Assembly (NCBI GenBank): GCA_002803225.1
Contig: NXFV01000342.1
Span: 1 to 64,000, forward strand
Length of the DNA stretch: 64,000 nt
Source: Gamarada debralockiae
Taxonomy: Eukaryota; Ascomycota; Leotiomycetes; Helotiales; Hyphodiscaceae
Direction of reading: 5' to 3'
Shown: positions 46,185 to 57,453 of the stretch, piece by piece
Layout of the letters: every line of letters starts with the position of its first letter
Numbering within the stretch: the first letter of the stretch is position 1
Translations under genes and position numbers: made by a program
Notes under the pieces: generated by a model
The model's database searches: none
Told to the model about the DNA's origin: nothing
Seen by the model: the letters and a program-made list of their open reading frames with translations, nothing else

Positions 46185-47100
46185 GTAGTTAATCCGGCAT
46201 AGTCACGTGCCATGATTAACTAACCTCCTATTGAGTTTCACTACTTCATCTTCAAGTTGAGCAATCAAAAATTTAAGGGAAAAATAAGCGAGATTTTGTT
46301 GCATGTCGCAAATATCAGTCGGAAGCGTTGTAAAGGCTTTCTAAACGATTATCAAGGAGGTTTCTAAGCGATCTTGAGCCGACTTGAGATTTCCTCTCTC
46401 AAAATCAGAATGAGAAGTCTTAGGAATACAAGAGTTACAATTCCCAAAAATAAGAGAACGACTCTTGATCAGAATCTAAGATTTCGAACCCGTTGTACTA
46501 GGAGAGGGAAGGAAGATATATAAAGATGAAACCGAGCTAAGGAACGTGATCCGGATTGAGGTAACATGGTTGTTGCTTCCGAGATATCTAGGCTGTATTT
46601 GACGCAGCCCCTAATAGACTCCAGGACTTTAAGAACTGTAAGCATGGCTTGAGAAATTGATCAAGGGGTGGAAAGGATTACTCCAGCTCCAGAGAAATGC
46701 ATTTTTGATCTCGTGTCATCAGAATAATCGGTATTTGGAAGAACTTGGACAGCAGTTGACCTCTTATATGCATTCTGCATAGAATCCGCATTTATCTTGA
46801 ATTCCTGTGAAAGGTTGGTGGATGAAGTTCAAGTTAAGTTCGAAAATGCTTAGTGTTAGTGTGGTGTAAATCCGGGGTACAGGCTGAGCATTTACAGTAC
46901 CCTAGTGTCCGTCCCCTCCCGTTGGGGAATGAAGACTCGCTATCATGTACTATCCTCAAAGCGCATCAAAGATCTCCTCCTCCAGGCTCCAGTGCTCTCA
47001 CGGGTGTACGCTCAGACATTTTCCAAAACTCTCCTGAGAACTCATCTGTGGATTCGGAGCACCAGAACTGCCAGTTTTCGGCGCAGGTCTTGGGCCTAAA
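46185..47100. other. Intergenic, no gene recognised
   Basis: AT-rich, with only compositional ORFs such as 46853-47113 on the plus strand. Confidence 0.35.
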
Positions 47101-47185
47101 GTTGATAAGCTGAAGAGTCCCACATCTATGGTCGAGGGCTTTTGTCTTTTTTATGGGGTCTTTGGCCGCGGTCACCCACTTCCGC

Positions 47186-47910
47186 CTATGGAAGTACTTT
47201 GATACAAGACCATGGGTCTGAAGACGCTTCACCTCTTGGCCATATGTAGAAGATCGACCCCGAGACATTCCAAATCGCAAGCCATAAACGAAGAAATTCT
47301 GAGAGCGAGGCGACCACATTTGATGTAGAGCCAGTCCATATGAATATCAAGGTGCGTATTCTCATCACCATCGAGGTTCCCTGTGTCAGTAGTTCGGATT
47401 CTGTTACGGCGTGTATATTGACCGCTGTAACATCTAATTCGCGAAGCAACGACCTTCAGCCACTGCGAGCAATCAACGCCTTTTCGGTTTGATCCTGCGG
47501 AAGAGTAAAGCTGGCGTCAAGTAATTTGGTTGAGTTCTCCCACCCTTGGGCTTCATAAGCGAGTGCTCCCCCTATTCTTGAGACTATGCGATGAAGCAGT
47601 GTGACATCATTTGTGTTTTTGGCTAGAGGAGCTACCTGAGGCTCAATATCTGCCAACACAATCTCGACCAGCTCTGGGCCGTTGTGTGTTTCGAGCTATG
47701 TTGGTTGCGAGTTGAGCCTTATATTCAGGCGTGTATTGGTATCCCAATGACCGTGACTGTGCCAATAGCCAATTGAATACGCCCTTCCATTCATAGCACA
47801 AGCAATGCTCTTCGGTACTTTCGCAGTAATCAACCATGTCTTTTTCTCCTTGTTTTGCAGGATTCTGATGACATCGAGGGTTGAAATTCTATTCTGGAAT
47901 GATATCAATC
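47186..47910 (-). other. Decayed ORF fragments, unrecognised
   Basis: On the minus strand, from about 47910 down to 47456, one frame with a single internal TAG reads ISTLDVIRILQNKEKKTWLI then IEPQVAPLAKNTNDVTLLH and RIVSRIGGALAYEAQGWE. An overlapping frame reads EWKGVFNWLLAQSRSLGYQY. The sequence looks protein-derived, but no family is recognised and no intact gene can be built. Confidence 0.3.
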
Positions 47911-47925
47911 CACCATAATGTAGAA

Positions 47926-47976
47926 CTTAGTTCAATATTGACCCAATAAGTTTATGAGCATTATCGCAAAATAACA
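47926..47976. repeat. 50-bp repeat, copy 1
   Basis: CTTAGTTCAATATTGACCCA then ATAAGTTTATGAGCATTATC then GCAAAATAACA. It is the same as 54781-54831 with a single difference (G versus A at position 15). It may be the end of an unidentified mobile element. Confidence 0.7.
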
Positions 47977-48400
47977 GCTGGTTGTTAATCCTGAATTCTA
48001 ACCTTCACGACATCTGTTTCCGGTTGGAAAGGTGAGCAGGGCTGCTTTACCGGCAAGACTAGGTGAGTTAAGGTGAGTAGGGGTAGGCGAAGGTGGGAAG
48101 GAGGTGAGCAGTGATGAGCAACAGTAGAGAGTCGCAGAGTCAGCCTGACCATGCCTTGAGAGGCCATTTTAGCGCCCAAATGTGCTCGCCTTGGCTCCCT
48201 TGAGGCCAGGGTACACTTTCCTCGTCTAGGCGCGGATCCCATTTCGGCTCCCTTACGACCAGGATGCCTCGGGAACCAATTTTGGATCCACATTGACTTA
48301 CATGCGATAAGCGGCTCAGCCTCATCATTCCATAACGTCTCCTCAACGTCAACAGGGGCGATTTTATGTAATATGAATTTCAGTGGCACTCAATTTACAG

Positions 48401-48836
48401 TAGAGCTCGATATAATCCTTTAGATAAGAATACCTCGACTGTAAGAATCGATTCAGGGTTCCCGTGGTTTTTAGGCGAGGTAAATAAGAATACCTTTATA
48501 TAAGAGTATTCTTAGAATATCAGGTTCTAAACCTTAAAAGCCCCCTATTTTACTCTTGATATAAGAATGTAAGCCTGTAATTGCAGTGGCTTAGACTTTA
48601 TAATCGTAGTGACTGATAGCCTAAGGTTCTAATTTAGTAATAAAAGACTTAGAATTTAATTAATTGCCTCAACTTATAATATTTGAGCTGTTATAACGTT
48701 AGAGCGACTGTAATTACAGCGGCTGATAGGCTATTGCCTCCCTTAATTTTTAGATCTTGGCACTTTGATATAAGAATACCTCGCTATATTCTTATGATTT
48801 CGGGGTTCCGATGGTATTCTTATATCGAGGTTATAC
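48401..48836. mobile_element. Pogo/Tigger-type non-autonomous element
   Basis: The left end (CAGTAGAGCTCGATATAATC, about 48401) and the inverted right end (CAGTATAACCTCGATATAAG on the minus strand, about 48836) look alike and recall the CAGT(A/G)..CCTCGATA ends of pogo/Tigger elements. Subterminal AAGAATACC and GGGGTTCC words also match in inverted order. The AT-rich interior encodes nothing. A related right end occurs at 62440-62505. Confidence 0.6.
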
Positions 48837-49039
48837 TGCATTTCTTTTTGCCTTAAATCTTGTGATTCTACTTTACTAGCGTATGCTTTGTCTTTTTCAT
48901 TTAGTTTGTTCTGTGCTGTAGAAGGCAAGGACTAAGGTTCCCCGACAGTGTTCATACAGACTTGACATTATATTGGGAAAGGGACTTCCACCAGTTCCAT
49001 CTCGGCGGATAGGTTAGAATAATTGGTTCGCTGGTCGAT

Positions 49040-49560
49040 CATGAGATTCATACAGCTGCGAGATTGCGTCACGAATGGGTCGCACTAAAGTTCAAGAGAG
49101 GGTTATACATACTACGTAAGAGACGATTGTTTCAGCTGGATTAGCAAAGGCGAGATAACCAGTGGCAAGTATGCTGATAGTCAAGTGGTAGTGCCGCGTC
49201 GGGGCGAAGAGATTCATGTAAATCCAAGCAAGTCAGGATCGAATCAACCAGAGCTTCACGAACAAGGGGCGGACGATCAGCTGATCGACGTCAAACAGAA
49301 GTAGAGATTCATGCCGCATTGATGCCATATCTAAAGGAGTCACACCAAGAGCCAATGGCACTAGGAGATTTACACAAATCCCGGCAACGCAGAGTCATAC
49401 CAGCGGCAAAATTCACCGACAAAGAATAAAAGATCAGCTGGGTCGGGGTCAGAGGCAACAGCAATGCCGCGTCCGGAAGTCGTCACATCAAGGGCCGCTA
49501 ATGCCACTAGGAGATTCGTGCAAATCCCGGCAAGGTAGGACCCGATACAGCGAGCGTGAG
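49040..49560. repeat. Degenerate tandem repeat, four units of about 150 bp
   Basis: The phrase GAGATT(C/T)..., followed in the later units by CAAATCCCGGCAAGG-like sequence, recurs at 49043, 49209, 49365 and 49510. Units are spaced 145-166 bp, and neighbouring words such as CCGCGTC and CACTAGGAG also recur. The units are strongly diverged. Confidence 0.45.
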
Positions 49561-50368
49561 GCAGACTCGATACGACACGAAAGCATGGGTGTACGCCGGA
49601 GCTCGAAACGCCTCCTTAAGTATCGCGGCGATCTGGTGAAGCAGGCTGATGCTCAGCTGGTCCCATTCTTCCCATCCTGGAGAGAATAGGCGATGTTGTG
49701 GTGGTGTTCCCCCCTTCTTCTCTTTGCGATAGTCAGGAAAAGGCGAGAGGCTTACAGCATAATCTGCGAGGAGGTGGCTAAGAACATCTAGGGTGTCAGG
49801 GTTCAGCTCAACTGTCATCCTGCTCATTGCGCAGGCACAGTCTTGTCACTGAGTAATCAAAACCATCTTTGGTCGCTGAAATACTGGGAATGTGCACACC
49901 TGCCTGCAGATTTGGGAAGGGTGGAGGAGAGTGATCCTAGGCCAAGCCAACCTCATTCGGTCTCGTCAAGATCGAGGGATGATATTGGGGATCGGTCAAC
50001 TGTGGTGCACAACGACGCCGAGGTAGTGGCTGTGGATAGGGAAAATCGGCATATTCTGGCATGAGAGTGGGTCGATGGTTGGTGGAACGCCTGACAAAGC
50101 GTCTTAGACAGCGCCGATAGAGGCCTGGCTACACTTGATCACCTGCATACACGGCGTAGACTATGCAAGACATAGCAATGTTGCGTCTACAAGCCGAATA
50201 ACAGTGAAGTGTCCGGTTGCAGAGTTTACCTGATGCGCGAACTTAATGACACCTTCTGTCCAGGAACTATCTTTACAAGTTCAATTTCAAATATTGCTGA
50301 TTCTAGTAATAACTATTATCTGCTGAAAAAGTTGCTCTAAAATACCCAAGACAATCATTGCTTCCTGA
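49561..50368. other. Intergenic, no gene recognised
   Basis: Compositional ORFs only. It lies downstream of the monooxygenase gene. Confidence 0.4.
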
Positions 50369-52573
50369 TCAGGGTACTCTGTCATAGACAAGCAATGGTG
50401 CGCCTATTAATGACGCCTTTATCGAAAGCGCAATGAAGCGAGAAAAATAGCGTGCTTGGATTTGATCACCTCCATGGTACCACATGGCTGGATCTGTCGA
50501 GCGACATAAGCAAACAAAGCATTCAGAACCGAGAGCTCACTTACGTCCGCAGGGCTTGTATGCGCCTTTGATCTCACCATCCCTGTCGAAGCTCCAAAAA
50601 TCGCCCATTAGGTTTGCAATTTCCCCATCAAATAACTCTCTAACCGCATTTTTCATGTTACTATTAAATCCAGTGGCAAAGACTATCACATCTGCTTTGA
50701 GCTTTGACCCGTCTTCAAACTCCAGTCCGTCAGGAGCGTATTGTTTAGGCAAAGAGTTTGATTTGATTTTGATCTATAGTAATGACTTTAGTAACCTGGA
50801 AACCATTTCCACAACCGCTATAAGCTGAAATATGTATGGACTTACTAGACCTTCTACAATCTTTCCGGACGCGCCCACGTCTACATAGTGGCCACCAAAG
50901 CGGTGGTAGAGCTGGTTTGCCAGATTTCCATATCGTTCAACTTTGAAACCAGTTCTCTCGAGTGCATCAAATCGTTCGGGTTCACCCTTGGCCTTATGGT
51001 TCAAGAATCCTTTATATAGGAGCCCCTTGACAGCGTAAGGAAAGCTGTTTGCCAATTTATCTGCGAGATCCGTAGGAAATGTTGCGTTATATGTATCTTC
51101 ACGAGTTAGTGTTATTACAACCGGTTAGGGATGTACATACGGCCAATAATTTCTTTCACGTATTCTGCTGGAAGCACGTCTATGTATGTTGAGCATTCTC
51201 AAAATTCCAATCTTTTCCATGGCTCACCTACACGTTGTGGATCGCTGAACCATTGTCACTTGGGCAAGCCCAGCGTCAACCATGTCCTCGGCAACATCAT
51301 GAGCTGATTTGTCAGTTACGTAACCCGACGTAAAAACAACTTGCTTACCTGTATTTGCAGTTCCGACAATGACGCCGTGTTTTCCTTTCCAAACGCGCGG
51401 GTTTGTGTAGTAGGCCGAATGAAGAATCTCTCCGTTAAAGATTTCCTAATATGATCCTCAGTTGCCACTCTAGAACCAAATGCACCACATACTCTGTTTG
51501 GATACTCTGGCATCACGGGAACCTGTCCGCCACCTCCCACAGCCATAACAACATGAGAGCAAGTTATAGTTTGGAATCGCGCTTCATCCTGGCAGATCTT
51601 CAATATCCAATAATTCTTGGACGGACTCCATTCGCCCTTTTCGAGCTTTGTGCTTGTCCAAACGTTCTAGAGACCATAAGTGTGGATTGCTTTAAGAGTA
51701 GACTGTACCTATTACAATATGGTACTTCCCAACCCAGTCACGGTATCCTTGGGCCAAATCATTCTTTGTAAGATATTCAGCATACTGCGAAGGAAACGTT
51801 CGACCGAAAGGAAGATGAGCGTTTGCAAGTCAGCCTTCGTCAGATATATCAATGTAACACTTACCAGTCTCTCGCGGTATGTGTACTATAAACTTTCAGT
51901 ATCAGGATAGGACTTTACCTTTTGGAAGATACTTACATTTACAAGAGTCATATCTTGTCTTCCAACAATCTCCCACTTCCTTATGCTTGTCTAAAATTAC
52001 GTAAGATAATCCAAGAGCCTGCAGTCTGCCGCCGACACTGAGACCAGCTTGGCCTCCACCAACAACCACACAGTCAAAATGATGTGTCTGAGCATGGCCA
52101 TTTGAACTTCCCTCGGGATCAAGCACATCAACATTTCTCTGCTCTTTCAATTGCTCTAGAATTGTCCGTAACAGCCAGATACGCCAATCTCCCTTCTCAT
52201 CCGGGACCAGCGCAACTATCGCAGTGCAAGTAGTACCCTGAGGGCCTGCTGTCTCGAATGTGAAGAACGCTTGGACCCACGACACCGGTCCTGCTCGAAA
52301 GATCTGCGGAGAATGAAGGTCCAAATCAAAATCGCTAAGTCCTAGACATTTGCTCGTTTCATCCCAGGCTTTGCAAATAGACTTTGGCCCGTAGAAAGTA
52401 CGCAAAGTCCCGGTTAGAGCAAAAACATCTCGCCAAACTCCATCCTGTACGAAGTGTTCGGGGCTAAGTGCTTTGAGCTTATGTTGAAAGGCGCTTGAAA
52501 CCGCTTCAGCATTTACCTCAGGTGAGATAGGAGCTGTAGGCAGGGAAACTGGAAGTTCGTCGATGGGAGACAT
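50369..52573 (-). pseudogene. Flavin-dependent monooxygenase (FMO-like) gene, probably splice-broken
   Basis: FAD/NADPH monooxygenase of the FMO/Baeyer-Villiger type with an NTF2-like N-terminal domain. The first exon from ATG 52573 carries the FAD Rossmann motif VVVGGGQAGLSVGGRL and GDCWKTRYDSCK. After an intron come LHIPRET, LPFGRTFPSQYAEYLTKNDL, NVWTSTKLEKGEWSP and VVMAVGGGGQVPVMPEYP. The NADPH motif VIVGTANTAHDVAEDM follows, then FATGFNSNM and the ending CGHPAMWYHGGDQIQARYFS. At least eight exons join in phase, except after RET. There GTAAGT has no usable acceptor: the expected TTGCAG/ACGCTCATCTT reads TTGCAAACGCT at about 51820, and reading on meets TGA at 51830-51832. All other motifs survive, so decay is recent. 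An unusual splice or a sequence error could still rescue it. A dispersed repeat lies about 80 bp upstream. Confidence 0.7.
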
Positions 52574-52653
52574 GATTTGGCGAAAGTGGCTCGTTGGTGA
52601 TTGAAATGATAGTGTCAAAGAGATTAATATATTGAAATGGGAAATATGTTGTT

Positions 52654-52888
52654 GGCACATGAGAGAATAGCTGTCAGCTAAGAGCCTACTCAGATAAGAC
52701 CCTATTCTATTCGAAAAAGCTGCAAAAACATACATAAGCTCTTACCTTATTTGATACCGTATATAATTTAGGGGGCTTCAGGCTTCAATGCGCCGGAACT
52801 ATAGGGTGTTTTACCGAAATCGCATAAGACACTATTCTAACTTCGGAAAAAAACGCTAAAAACTGCATAAGATATTATCTTATGTGCC
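52654..52888. repeat. Dispersed repeat, copy 2, with short inverted ends
   Basis: Second copy of the repeat at 24877-25137. Here the ends are better kept: the left end GGCACATGAGAGAATA and the right end, read from the other strand, GGCACATAAGATAATA are inverted relatives. This suggests a small DNA transposon rather than an LTR. It sits directly upstream of the monooxygenase start codon. Confidence 0.75.
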
Positions 52889-53956
52889 GGTAACTCTACA
52901 AGCTGATGTGAGATCGCACGTACGGAGGTAGTCATTCCTTTTGCCAGGACTTAATCCTAACTCCACGGTGATAACGCGGGGGATGGGGAGATCAGAACAA
53001 GGAAAGATGTAATATTTTAGGGTTATTCCTTGTTCCCGCGGGCTTGTCGTCGTTGCCGAGTACTGAGGGTCGATTGGGTCGAGAGGCGGTTCTAAAAGCT
53101 GAATGCTAAGAACTAGCGCAACAGTTTCACGATCTGATTGGGCACTTGAGCGAGGCATCTAGCGTAAGCACGCCCCTCAAGGAAGATAATGAAGGGGAGA
53201 TACGACTCCTCTGCCGCTCGATAGAGCCCACATGGTCTTTTGAACAGGTGGTGATGAATATAACCTTGACTTTCCACTTTTGGCAACCATATGTCTCTTT
53301 AATCGATATGGAACAGGCATTGTCAATTATGAAAGAAGAAGGGATCTTCGAAAACTCGGCCATTAAAGGATAAGTACGAATATTTGTGTCTATGTAGCTT
53401 ATTAGAGGAGGTGATGATAACGAAGTTTTACGGTGGAAATCATTCCTTGCAACTTTGATAAGCATCAGAACTTTGCATACTGCAACGGCCGTGAATTGCT
53501 GGGGCACAACATTGTCCGTTGATAAGTAGAAATTCCAACCGGATTGAGCTCTGTACAAATATATTTACCAAGCTTTACAGCCTAGCTGATATGGAGCGCG
53601 ATGCTGAGCAATGAGCCTATTAGGTTGGGAGGGTTGACCTTTTCCAAAAACACTGCTGGAAAAGTGAAACGGAACCAAAAAGAGCTGTCGCTGAATTGAA
53701 ACTCATCGTGGGATCCACGCTGCATTTGAAAAGTGCCGTTGAGCTCTTTGTAAGCTGCACAGAGGCACCTTCAACGCTGCTCTCTAGCGTCGAAGCTGTG
53801 GCTGAGGTGGTGTTTGGATTACGCGGAAATTCTCCCTTCGAGGCAGGCATTCTGGGTAGGCTGCCGACAGCGACGCAAAATGGAGCAGGATAGCCCTGTA
53901 ATAGTCATTAATTCTCATTCAAAGAGAACAACTAATCTGTTGCTAGCTGTTGAGGC
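52889..53956. other. Intergenic, no gene recognised
   Basis: Only chance-like ORFs on both strands. Part of 53620-53890 may be a further piece of the NLR-like relic that ends at 53957, but no domain is recognised. Confidence 0.35.
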
Positions 53957-54407
53957 TCATACCTTGTGTAGCTTTGATGTGATGACGAAAGGAGGCTCAC
54001 AGCCCTTTACAACCTCTTTTTGCATCGCTTGATATGGCATTATTTGAGAACTAAATTGAAAGCGGCACAGCTCCTGCGAAACCCATTTTGTTGAAGATAA
54101 TTGGGAGCTCATGTCGTTGGCAAGATCACTCAGTTCTAGGGCAGCTTCCTTGCAAAACATAAGGCTTTAGTCAAAGATGTGACTGTTGAAAATGACATCG
54201 AGCAAGTGACTTAGCCGCCGATTTTGTTCGAAGTCAGAAAAAAATAAGATGAAGTAATTTGGCATCTCTCATCAGCAGCTTAATCTCGTCTGGTGCGTCT
54301 TTTACGTGGTCCAGTAGCCCTTGAGTTTGATTAAGCTCTGTGCAACTTGTCCAGTGAGCTGGACGATGCTAATTCCACTCGCGATGACTCCAATCACTTC
54401 GGCCATA
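53957..54407 (-). pseudogene. NLR/STAND-type protein, N-terminal relic
   Basis: From ATG 54407 the frame gives MAEVIGVIASGISIVQLTGQ then VAQSLIKLKG. This is the signature N-terminal helical domain of fungal STAND/NACHT and ankyrin proteins. At about 54320 one base is lost and the sequence resumes LDHVKDAPDEIKLLMRDAKL. A second shift at about 54243 gives SDFEQNRRLSHLLDVIF, then a TAA (codon after IFD, likely CAA before C-to-T change), then FCKEAALELSDLANDMSSQL. It ends at 53957. No NACHT domain follows. It is a dead gene. Confidence 0.65.
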
Positions 54408-54419
54408 CATTTGTTTCGT

Positions 54420-54545
54420 AGCTGCTGATGACTGAAGCCAATGACTCAAAGGGTGACCTTCCAGGAGATTAGTGGTGAATATGGTTGATGATGATGCATC
54501 TTCGTTGAGTTTACAGCTGGAAATTTGAGATGAGACCATCAGCCA
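54420..54545. repeat. Duplicated 5' region of the NLR-like gene, copy 1
   Basis: The 125 bp directly upstream of the relic's ATG are similar (roughly 80%) to 61565-61680. Shared words include GATGATGATG, GGAAATTTGAGATGAGAC and CTCAAAG(G/A)GTGAC. This implies a second, now lost, paralogue at 61.6 kb. Confidence 0.6.
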
Positions 54546-54780
54546 CAATGCATTGGTGCACAGTTGTAGTGCGGTACTGTTAAACGGGGTAAAATGGAGG
54601 GTTTGAGCTTCATTTAAGATTTTCGAATGGTGAAACTCCTCTCGAGGAGTGTCTCTTTTATGTATAGGAAATTATTCTCTAATTGATCTAGATAATGAAA
54701 AGAAGTATCATCTTTGATAGAGGTAATCTGGTTGATAATTTAGTTGATGATCTGAAGAGGTTTCGGCTGTCAAAGAGGCC

Positions 54781-54831
54781 CTTAGTTCAATATTAACCCA
54801 ATAAGTTTATGAGCATTATCGCAAAATAACA
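54781..54831. repeat. 50-bp repeat, copy 2
   Basis: Same as 47926-47976 with one mismatch and in the same orientation. The flanks differ, so the boundaries are sharp on both sides. Confidence 0.7.
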
Positions 54832-55169
54832 AATGAAATCGGTAAGAAGTCGTGTTGACTTGAAAAGGCAGGCGACAAGCCCGAAAACGAGCGAAGCATC
54901 GTCAAGAAAGCGGGGTTTGGTGCGGCGCAAAGGAGTGATTTTTAATTAGGCGTGAGCGGTTGGCCGCAACATGAGTCGCGCGCCACCTAAGATTACTAAG
55001 CAAGCGAGGAGGTCACTTGCCGGCGCCACCCCAGTGTGTGTCCAGAAATAGAGCTGTTAGCAGCGGTAGTGCAGTGTGTTCATTGATGTCTGTTTGATAT
55101 GATTGATGATGCTGTCAAGAAGAGGCTTTCCATCTAGCTTCACTGATTACATAAACATTTCCTGACAAG

Positions 55170-55384
55170 CACCAGGGGTTGACAAGTCTCATGAGACAGC
55201 CGAGTTTTCAACCCACTTGTAACTTCATAACGCAACTCAAAATAAAAATTCTAAGTTGATAGTTTTGTTTGCCGCAATTGACTCTATATTTCCGTAAACT
55301 ATATATGTATTTTATCGCTGTGGTGTTGGTGCAGAAGACTGATAAGGTTTTCAGGTGTCTCATGAGACTTGTCAACCCCTGGTG
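55170..55384. mobile_element. MITE with 29-bp perfect inverted repeats
   Basis: Bases 55170-55198 and 55356-55384 are perfect inverted copies starting CACCAGGGGTTGACAAGTCT. AAG flanks the element on both sides (55167-55169 and 55385-55387), a possible 3-bp target duplication as in PIF/Harbinger elements. The 215-bp element is non-coding and AT-rich inside. Confidence 0.75.
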
Positions 55385-55777
55385 AAGTAGGCCCGCCTTT
55401 TTAGGGCTTCGAATCCAATAGCTGCTCGGATTCGAATTCGTAAATTCCTAGCACGTGCCTAGGTACTAAGGCACGAGGCCGTAGGGGAGCTCTCGGATTA
55501 TTTTTTGCCTTCGGCCCGAGACCTCAGTAATATTTCTTTAGACTTAGCGCTACTATATTAAGGAAGTCGAAACGAATCGAATTCGAATTCAAATTTAAGT
55601 GAAATCCGCGTCGAATCGAATTCATGCGACGGCTGTTCGATTCGCTACAAATCGAATTAACCTAGATTCGATTCGATTCAATTCGATCGAAAGCCCTACG
55701 CCTTTTGGTACAACGACTGAGGGTGGAATTCGGCATCAATATATTTCATTGTCTATAATATTATCCACTCTGATAAC

Positions 55778-57167
55778 ATGGCTGCTGAAGTTCTACCGTA
55801 CGCAGAAGAATGGCTTCAGGTATGAACCTCGATATGCTGGTTGATTCTATCTTCTCTAGCCCATCCATGTTAACCATTCTTGGATTCCGTTCCTTGACCA
55901 GAGGTGCTAACCTTCCCTCATGCTCCAGTTTGAGCAACTGACCGGTGGCCGTTTCAACCTCATGGGCAGTGTCTCCTCCATCCGCACGCAGTTTCTCAAG
56001 CTATTCGACAACATGAAAGCCATGCTCCCTCCACCCAACGACGCAGTTTCAAAAATTGACCTCCAGCTACCGGATGGTACCTTGAGGATCCGAATCTACT
56101 ATCCTACAGTGAAAAGTGAAGTTGTGTTACCGATTGGGTTATAGTGGGTATCCTTCCTTCTACAAGTCGGAAAGATCGAGGTGGGAGGCGTAAATATACG
56201 ATCGCTCACCTTAACTAGTTTGCATAGCGGCGGTTGGGTGGCTGGTGGAGTCGATTATGAAGACCGTACGTCGTGGTTCATCCAATATTTCGTTTATTCG
56301 TCTGCATCAATGCCTATGCCATATGGGGATATAGATTTTGCATACTGCTGACATAGGTCCAAGACCTCTGCTGCTACCTCTCACAACACACCCCTAGCGT
56401 CCTCATCTGCCCCGAATACCGGCTTGCTCCCGAGCACCCTTTCCCCGCCGGCCTCAATGATTGCGTCCAAGCCTTCCAATGGGTTGGTTCCATCCCCAAT
56501 AATTTGTATTTCCTTGCAACCTATCTCATTACTCTGGTTCTAGATGATTGAAAACGCATCCACTTACTCCGCCTCCCCCGCACTGTCCTACGTAATTGGC
56601 GGCTCCGCAGGTGGGAACCTCGCCCTCGCAACTGCGCTGAAACTGTCTTCCATCACAGGCTCTTCGGCTCCAAAGGCAGTCTTGGCATCCTGCACCGCGT
56701 CCTGTGAGCCGTCTGCTATCCCTGATAAATATCGGGAAGCGTGGCATCCGGAAAGGTTTCTTGAGTCCGCATTTTTGGATCGGGCTTGTATGCAGACTTG
56801 TTTTGGTAAGCTATTTTCGATTTTTGACCTCTTAAGTGGAGTGTGGAGCGATAAGTATTGTGTTGGTTTCCCTGACTTTGAATTAGAAGCCTATGGAGCC
56901 CCGCCTACCGACCCGCTTTTCTCTGTGCTCCTTCATCCACACCTGGGGAAGCTGCCGCGGACGTATCTCGTTGCATGCGGGAAAGATCCAACGCACGATG
57001 AGATTTTGATGCTGAGAGATGAGATGGAGGCGCAGGGGGCTCGCGTGGAATTGAAAGTTTATGAAGGGTATCCACATTTCTTTTTCATTGTGCCCATGTT
57101 AAAGGCGAGCGCTGAATACCTGGATGTTCTTGTACGGAAGATAAGGGAGTTAGTCCTGGAGTCCTAA
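55778..57167 (+). CDS. Alpha/beta hydrolase (hormone-sensitive-lipase-like esterase)
   Basis: Serine esterase acting on small acyl or lactone substrates, cytosolic (no signal peptide). The exon model is 55778-55819, 55929-56143, 56219-56291, 56357-56482, 56544-56805 and 56887-57167, giving 332 residues in phase. It shows the oxyanion loop as LYLHSGGWVAGG (usually HGGGW), the nucleophile elbow as GGSAGGNLALA (usually GDSAGG), PEYRLAPEHPFPAGL, Asp in GKDPTHDE and His in GYPHFF. The end of exon 3 is the weakest boundary: the donor GTACGT at 56266 does not keep phase, while GTTTAT at 56292 does. The last intron is 81 bp without stop, so its retention would also stay open. It converges on the methyltransferase gene. 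Confidence 0.8.
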
Positions 57168-57453
57168 TTCTATGGAAATTGAAGATTAGAGACAGATTAC
57201 GCAGAATCCGGGGACTACCACACAGCAACTAGTTCTAGCTGCTAATACTTTTAAAATAAATATCAAACTCCTGTACCGTTTCCCAGAAAGTTAATTTGGT
57301 CCATTGCACGATTCCATTTAAATTACTCTCCCACCGTTTTCTCTTAAAGTGGTTTCTGGCCATACACGACGTAACTACGAATAACACTGTTAGCTATCCA
57401 CAATTTCGCCTTCTAGCTGGAGCAGAAAAGACAGGTAGAGTGTGTTCGACTTA

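Noticed and set aside
56806..56886. Reading straight through the hydrolase gene's last intron
   Set aside because: The segment is open by chance (81 bp), has good GTAAGC..TTAG borders, and inserts residues foreign to the family.
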